A DNA stretch of 8,520 nt from Bacteroidales bacterium UBA3696 (GTDB lineage Bacteria > Bacteroidota > Bacteroidia > Bacteroidales > Paludibacteraceae). The notes beneath the pieces are model-generated. The model saw only the letters and a program-made list of their open reading frames with translations, was not told where the DNA came from and made no database searches. The DNA lies in assembly GCA_002372135.1 (NCBI GenBank), contig DFIN01000001.1, positions 72,375 to 80,894 of the forward strand, in the 5' to 3' direction. A program made the translations under genes and the position numbers. Below, piece after piece: positions 7,471 to 8,520 of this stretch (positions are counted from its first letter, which is position 1; the number at the start of each line of letters is the position of its first letter).

Positions 7471-8187
7471 ATGACTCGCTTGAGTGTGAATGTAAATAAG
7501 GTTGCCACCTTGCGCAATGCGCGAGGTGGCAATACCCCCGATGTGGAGCAGTTTGCGATTAAAGCACAAGAGTATGGGGCGGAAGGGATTACCGTGCACC
7601 CCCGTCCCGATGAACGGCATATCCGCAGACAGGATGTGTATCTGCTTAAACCGCTGGTTACGACCGAGTTTAATATAGAAGGAAATCCCGAACAGCCTTT
7701 TGTGGATTTGGTGTTGGATGTGCGCCCCGCGCAGGTAACCCTCGTGCCGGACGGACACAACCAACTCACCTCCAACCACGGTTGGGACACCCGTACCCAT
7801 CTTGCCAAACTGACAGCCATCGTCGGCAAGTTTAGGCAGGCAGGCATTCGAGTCAGCATATTTGTAGATCCCGACCCCGATATGGTGGAGTATGCCAAGA
7901 AAGCCGGTGCCGACCGTGTCGAACTCTATACCGGTCCGTATGCCGAACAGTATGAGACCGACCCCGTGCGAGCGATTGAGATGTACCGCGCCGCTGCCGA
8001 AAAGGCACAAGAAATAGGGCTGGGCTTGAACGCCGGACACGACCTAAATCTCAATAATCTGCAAGCCTTCATACAAGCCTTTCCTTGGACAGCGGAGGTC
8101 AGCATTGGGCAGGCACTGATTGCCGACTGCCTGTATCTGGGGCTGGAAGAAACCATCCGCCGCTACAAGAACTGCCTTAAACTTTAA
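7471..8187 (+). CDS. pdxJ: Pyridoxine 5'-phosphate synthase
   Basis: Cytoplasmic TIM-barrel enzyme that condenses 1-deoxy-D-xylulose 5-phosphate with 3-amino-2-oxopropyl phosphate to give pyridoxine 5'-phosphate, the ring-closing step of the DXP-dependent vitamin B6 route. The 238-residue protein has family-typical length. Seen: N-terminal strand LSVNVNKVATLRNARGGN (4-21) with R18; GITVHPRPDERHI (39-51) with H43, R45 and H50; FNIEG with E70, matching E. coli E72; TLVPD (90-94); GWDT; FVDPDPDM (131-138); GADRVELYTGPYA; and LNAGHDLN with H190, matching E. coli H193. The phosphate-binding turn reads SIGQA (211-215), where most homologues I recall have SIGHA. The ATG at 7471 opens directly on the first barrel strand, as in relatives. 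Codons 11-21 form a strong hairpin in the mRNA (separate entry). A putative promoter lies just upstream, and exbB follows after 52 bases, probably on the same transcript. Confidence 0.97.
   Translation: MTRLSVNVNKVATLRNARGGNTPDVEQFAIKAQEYGAEGITVHPRPDERHIRRQDVYLLKPLVTTEFNIEGNPEQPFVDLVLDVRPAQVTLVPDGHNQLTSNHGWDTRTHLAKLTAIVGKFRQAGIRVSIFVDPDPDMVEYAKKAGADRVELYTGPYAEQYETDPVRAIEMYRAAAEKAQEIGLGLNAGHDLNLNNLQAFIQAFPWTAEVSIGQALIADCLYLGLEETIRRYKNCLKL
7501..7533 (+). repeat. Near-perfect 15-bp inverted repeat (hairpin) inside the 5' coding region of pdxJ
   Basis: GTTGCCACCTTGCGC (7501-7515) can pair with GCGCGAGGTGGCAAT (7519-7533) across a three-base AAT loop. Thirteen pairs are Watson-Crick and two are G-U wobble in RNA (7501 with 7533, 7511 with 7523), with no bulge. 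It lies 30 bases inside the reading frame and spans codons 11-21, the conserved VATLRNARGGN segment. No T-run follows (the next bases are ACCCCCG), so it is not an intrinsic terminator. The complementarity is directly visible; any function is unknown. Confidence 0.7.
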
Positions 8188-8239
8188 AACTAAAAAACTC
8201 TAAACTCATCAACTTCTTTCAACTCTAAACTCACCAAAT
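8188..8239 (+). other. pdxJ-exbB spacer containing a 17-base direct repeat
   Basis: AACTCTAAACTCATCAA (8196-8212) recurs as AACTCTAAACTCACCAA (8221-8237), with 16 of 17 bases identical and a spacing of 25 bases. A weaker relative, AACTTTAAAACTA, covers the end of pdxJ (8180-8192). The second copy ends two bases before the exbB ATG. No TAnnTTTG element or terminator is visible, which favours co-transcription of pdxJ and exbB. The repeat could be a local duplication or a protein or RNA binding site. Confidence 0.6.
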
Positions 8240-8520
8240 ATGCTACTACAAGTAACTACCCCCGACACCTTGGCGCAAGAAATGGCAGCCATTGAACCCG
8301 TACAAGAACAGATGAACGTATGGACGATGGCGCAATACGGCGGATGGATTATGATTATCCTCGCCTTGCTCTTGGCATGGGCTATCTACGTGTTTGTAGA
8401 ACGCCTCATTGTGCTTCACCGCGCTACTAAAGAAGACCGCTCTTTTATGGACCGTATAAAGGACTATATCCACGAAGGAAAGATTGACTCTGCGCTCAAC
8501 CTTTGCCGCCAAACCAATAC
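8240..8520 (+). CDS. exbB: MotA/TolQ/ExbB proton-channel family protein (5' part)
   Basis: The first 93 codons of an inner-membrane proton-channel subunit that, with ExbD, uses the proton gradient to energise TonB-dependent outer-membrane transport. The frame is cut by the right edge. Seen: a short N-terminal segment (1-30); MAQYGGWIMIILALLL leading into one transmembrane helix (about 35-54); FVERLIVLHRA, the conserved post-helix segment; then FMDRIKDYIHEGKIDSALNLCRQTNT, the start of the cytoplasmic domain, where the DYIHEGKIDSALNLC style is characteristic of Bacteroidota ExbB. The ATG at 8240 is chosen over in-frame ATGs at 8282 and 8312 because relatives have a comparable N-terminal extension before the GGWIM helix and because A-rich sequence precedes it. 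Known: in Bacteroidota this gene is normally followed by exbD-type genes and a TonB-like protein; those would lie beyond the window. TolQ function cannot be excluded from this fragment. Confidence 0.92.
   Translation, partial: MLLQVTTPDTLAQEMAAIEPVQEQMNVWTMAQYGGWIMIILALLLAWAIYVFVERLIVLHRATKEDRSFMDRIKDYIHEGKIDSALNLCRQTN

Noticed and set aside
7348..8040. Minus-strand open frame of 230 codons opposite pdxJ
   Set aside because: Fully overlapped by pdxJ, whose active-site motifs are all present; no independent support for an antisense gene.
1..8520. CRISPR arrays, tRNA/rRNA genes, insertion sequences, phage or toxin-antitoxin genes
   Set aside because: No regularly spaced repeats, no cloverleaf or rRNA-like sequence, and no transposase, integrase or phage motifs were seen. 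The five + strand genes account for nearly all of the window.

Overview
The window looks like chromosomal DNA from a member of the Bacteroidales (Bacteroidota). Four things point there. The outer-membrane barrel protein at the left end has the TamL-like sequence style of this phylum. The pdxJ product carries the VNVNKVATLRNARGGN form of its N-terminal motif. The one plausible promoter matches the Bacteroidota -33/-7 type (TTG, then TAnnTTTG). The giant secreted protein is built from modules typical of gut or rumen Bacteroidota. Base composition is roughly balanced and no Shine-Dalgarno-like sites are obvious, also usual for the phylum. A closer taxonomic call is not possible from sequence reading alone.

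All five genes lie on the + strand, are packed tightly, and leave no gene-free stretch above 63 bases. From left to right: (1) the 3' part of a BamA/TamA-family (TamL-like) outer-membrane beta-barrel protein, open at the left edge; (2) rnhB, ribonuclease HII, whose ATG overlaps the barrel gene's TGA by one base; (3) after 37 bases, a 1911-residue secreted M6-family metalloprotease followed by a long chain of binding and adhesion modules; (4) after a 63-base gap with a putative promoter, pdxJ, pyridoxine 5'-phosphate synthase; (5) after a 52-base gap holding a 17-base direct repeat, the start of an exbB/tolQ-type proton-channel gene, cut by the right edge.

The layout reads as two housekeeping pairs, barrel-rnhB and pdxJ-exbB, with a large accessory exoprotease between them. 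Envelope functions dominate: barrel assembly, the TonB-type energy module that starts at the right edge, and a secreted hydrolase. RNase HII and vitamin B6 synthesis look like passengers sharing transcripts.

The two observations most worth following up are a near-perfect 15-base-pair hairpin inside the first codons of pdxJ, and the mosaic architecture of the M6 protease: starch-binding-like, duplicated OB-like, GDFNNW-type, MAM/FN3 tandem, and Fibrobacter-type C-terminal domains. I see no phage, transposon, CRISPR, toxin-antitoxin, tRNA or rRNA signal. I do not see a convincing new multi-gene system here.
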